Shown here: positions 4,097-5,645 of the stretch, one piece after another | How the letters are laid out: each line of letters opens with the position of its first letter | How positions within the stretch are numbered: position 1 is the first letter of the stretch | Assembly: GCA_030149115.1 (NCBI GenBank) | Contig: JASBSE010000124.1 | Span: forward strand, 1 to 5,645 | Source: Winogradskyella sp. | GTDB lineage: Bacteria; Bacteroidota; Bacteroidia; Flavobacteriales; Flavobacteriaceae | Direction of reading: 5' to 3' | Length of the DNA stretch: 5,645 bases | Made by a program: the position numbers and the translations under genes | Notes under the pieces: generated by a model | Databases searched by the model: none | Told to the model about the DNA's origin: nothing | The model's input: only the letters and a program-made list of their open reading frames with translations

Positions 4097-5645
4097 TGTT
4101 ATCCATAAATTTACGTTCTAGCTCTGCCTGAAACTCTTCCATAACAGGTCTTACCGTACTTTCTGGTAAATCAGCAATCTTAATATACATTAATCCATCT
4201 ACAGCATTATTAAACAATGGATCTACATTAAATGCTACAATTTTTGCATTCTGTTTAATGTACTTTTTTAATAATACAGGCAGACGTAATGCGCCTGGTT
4301 CTACCTCATCAATCAGCTTGTCTAGTTTATTTAAATCTGCTTCAGCTTCATCAAAAACAAACTCTTTATCAGCATCCTTTAATTTCACCTTAAACTCTTT
4401 TTTAGGATGCACATATTGCGCTACATAAGGGTCGTAGTAATGCGATTTCATAAACTCAATCATCAAACTCTTTGAAAAGTTTGAAAATTGATTGCTAATA
4501 CTTACACCACCTATTAAATACTTGTGCTCTGGAAAACGTAATGTAGTATGTACAATTCCTTTCCAAAGTAAGAATAATGGCATTGGTTTTTGTTGGTATT
4601 CTTTGATGATAAAAGCACGACCCATTTCTATAGATTGGCTCATCATTTTGTATAGTTCTGGCTCAAAGCGGAATAAATCTTGAAGATAGAACCCATCTAT
4701 ACCATAACGCTCAAAAATATCAGAGCCTAGACCCATTCTGTAAGCGCCTGCCACTATATTTTTATCACTATCCCATAAAAACATATGATGGTAGTAGGTG
4801 TCAAACTGATCTAAATCCGTAGCTTCATTTGTGCCTTCACCAACTTCTCTAAAAGTAATCTCTCTTAACCTACCAAGTTCACTCAAAATATTAGGCATAT
4901 CATTGGCAGAAGCTAAAAACACTTCATAATTTTTGCTAGCCAACAATCTGCAATCTTTTTCTCTTAAACTTTCTACCTCAGCTACCATAAGTTTGGTATC
5001 TATTGGAGTAACAATACGTTTTGGAGGTTTTGGCACTTTTACGGTAGACTTAATGTTATCTAAGATCTTAGGCTTATCTTCAAAAGTCTTAGAAAGCATA
5101 TATGTTTTTCTACGTAAGAAATCTGTGAAATCCTCTAATGTTTCATGCTCTTTTTGGTCATTTACAGAGATTGACCTACCTATTCTTACTTTAATAGTTC
5201 TTCGTTTTTGCGTCAGTAATTCTGAAGGTAATTTGGCCGTTCTTAACGTATCACTAATTTTTGAAAGTCTATAAAACAACCTACTGTTTTTAGCATGAAA
5301 ATAAATTGGAACAACAGGTACTTCTGCCTTTTTAATAAGCTTCATAGCGGCTTCTTCCCATGGTTTATCAACCACTAACTTACCGTCTCTGTATGTAGAA
5401 ACTTCGCCTGCTGGGAAAACACCTAGAGGATGTCCTTCTTTTAAATGTAAGATTGCATTTTTAAAACCTGTGATACTGCTTTTGGCATCCTTTCTATCTT
5501 CAAAAGGATTTACAGGCATTATATAGGGTTTTAATGGTTCTATGCGATGTAAGAGAAAATTGGCAATAATCTTAAAATCGTCACGCTGCTCAAGCATTAG
5601 TTTTAAAAGTAAAATACCATCTATTCCTCCTAATGGATGGTTAGA
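4086..5645 (-). CDS. Bifunctional PlsC/LPLAT - GNAT acyltransferase (OlsF-like aminolipid synthase), 5'-truncated
   Basis: This is a two-domain acyltransferase whose N-terminus lies beyond the window. The frame stays open past the ATG at 5597 to base 5645, adding SNHPLGGIDGILLLKL, which carries the PlsC catalytic His (codon 5639-5637) and Asp (5621-5619), so 5597 is not the start. Counting from 5597, the PlsC block FPAGEVSTYRDG is at 61-72 and the VPVVPIYF block at 93-100. From about 222 to 400 runs a hemolysin-like GNAT N-acyltransferase: GRLREITFREVG, IVAGAYRMGLG (281-291), EMGRAFI (324-330) and YLIGGVSISNQF. The ending RLPVLLKKYIKQNAKIVAFN with DPLFNN is typical of this group. PlsC plus GNAT is the layout of OlsF, which N-acylates ornithine with its C-terminal domain and O-acylates with its N-terminal domain. 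The amino acid used here is not readable from sequence; ornithine or glycine lipids are plausible. It probably acts at the inner membrane. The stop is TAG. Confidence 0.88.
   Translation of the reverse strand, partial: SNHPLGGIDGILLLKLMLEQRDDFKIIANFLLHRIEPLKPYIMPVNPFEDRKDAKSSITGFKNAILHLKEGHPLGVFPAGEVSTYRDGKLVVDKPWEEAAMKLIKKAEVPVVPIYFHAKNSRLFYRLSKISDTLRTAKLPSELLTQKRRTIKVRIGRSISVNDQKEHETLEDFTDFLRRKTYMLSKTFEDKPKILDNIKSTVKVPKPPKRIVTPIDTKLMVAEVESLREKDCRLLASKNYEVFLASANDMPNILSELGRLREITFREVGEGTNEATDLDQFDTYYHHMFLWDSDKNIVAGAYRMGLGSDIFERYGIDGFYLQDLFRFEPELYKMMSQSIEMGRAFIIKEYQQKPMPLFLLWKGIVHTTLRFPEHKYLIGGVSISNQFSNFSKSLMIEFMKSHYYDPYVAQYVHPKKEFKVKLKDADKEFVFDEAEADLNKLDKLIDEVEPGALRLPVLLKKYIKQNAKIVAFNVDPLFNNAVDGLMYIKIADLPESTVRPVMEEFQAELERKFMDNNDK

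Noticed and set aside
4492..5274. Two plus-strand open frames opposite the acyltransferase
   Set aside because: Both are complements of recognised GNAT and PlsC-linker coding sequence and show no family features.
5595..5597. ATG as the start of the acyltransferase
   Set aside because: The frame continues upstream to the window edge and encodes the PlsC catalytic His and Asp, so a start here would remove the active site.

Overview
The window looks like an ordinary chromosomal stretch of a Bacteroidota bacterium, most likely a marine-type Flavobacteriia. The reasons are the AT-rich DNA, the A-rich start contexts without clear Shine-Dalgarno sequences, a Bacteroidota-like -7 box (TACTTTTG), and families common in that group: DUF4199, a secreted CarboxypepD_reg-like protein, and a fused PlsC-GNAT acyltransferase. 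No RNA genes, insertion sequences, CRISPR arrays or phage genes were found.

The plus-strand block (1-3033) holds six genes. It opens with the 3' two-thirds of a D-isomer-specific 2-hydroxyacid dehydrogenase, cut by the window edge. Nine bases later comes a small membrane-anchored LuxR-type regulator with two predicted helices and a C-terminal HTH but no receiver domain. A 102-bp gap follows with a repeated ACT-TT-AGT dyad and a candidate -7 box. Then come three closely spaced genes: a four-helix DUF4199 membrane protein, a DUF1801 protein, and a VOC/glyoxalase-fold protein that starts 1 bp after the DUF1801 stop. A 57-bp gap with an ECF-like promoter candidate precedes a 158-aa Lys/Glu/Ala-rich, LEA-like helical repeat protein. 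A strong hairpin terminator ends the block.

The minus-strand block (5645-3071) converges on the same terminator. It holds the greater part of a two-domain acyltransferase: an N-terminal PlsC/LPLAT domain, whose catalytic His is at the very window edge, and a C-terminal hemolysin-like GNAT N-acyltransferase. This is the layout of OlsF-type bifunctional aminolipid (ornithine lipid) synthases. Its stop overlaps by 11 bp the start of a gene for a secreted protein with an N-terminal carboxypeptidase-regulatory-like domain. The two are almost certainly one transcription unit and may be translationally coupled.

The most interesting points are the membrane-tethered LuxR regulator beside a DUF4199 protein with an operator-like array between them, and the pairing of an aminolipid acyltransferase with a secreted protein of unknown function. 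Neither is proven here to be a new system. Both can be tested by gene-neighbourhood comparison and by experiment.
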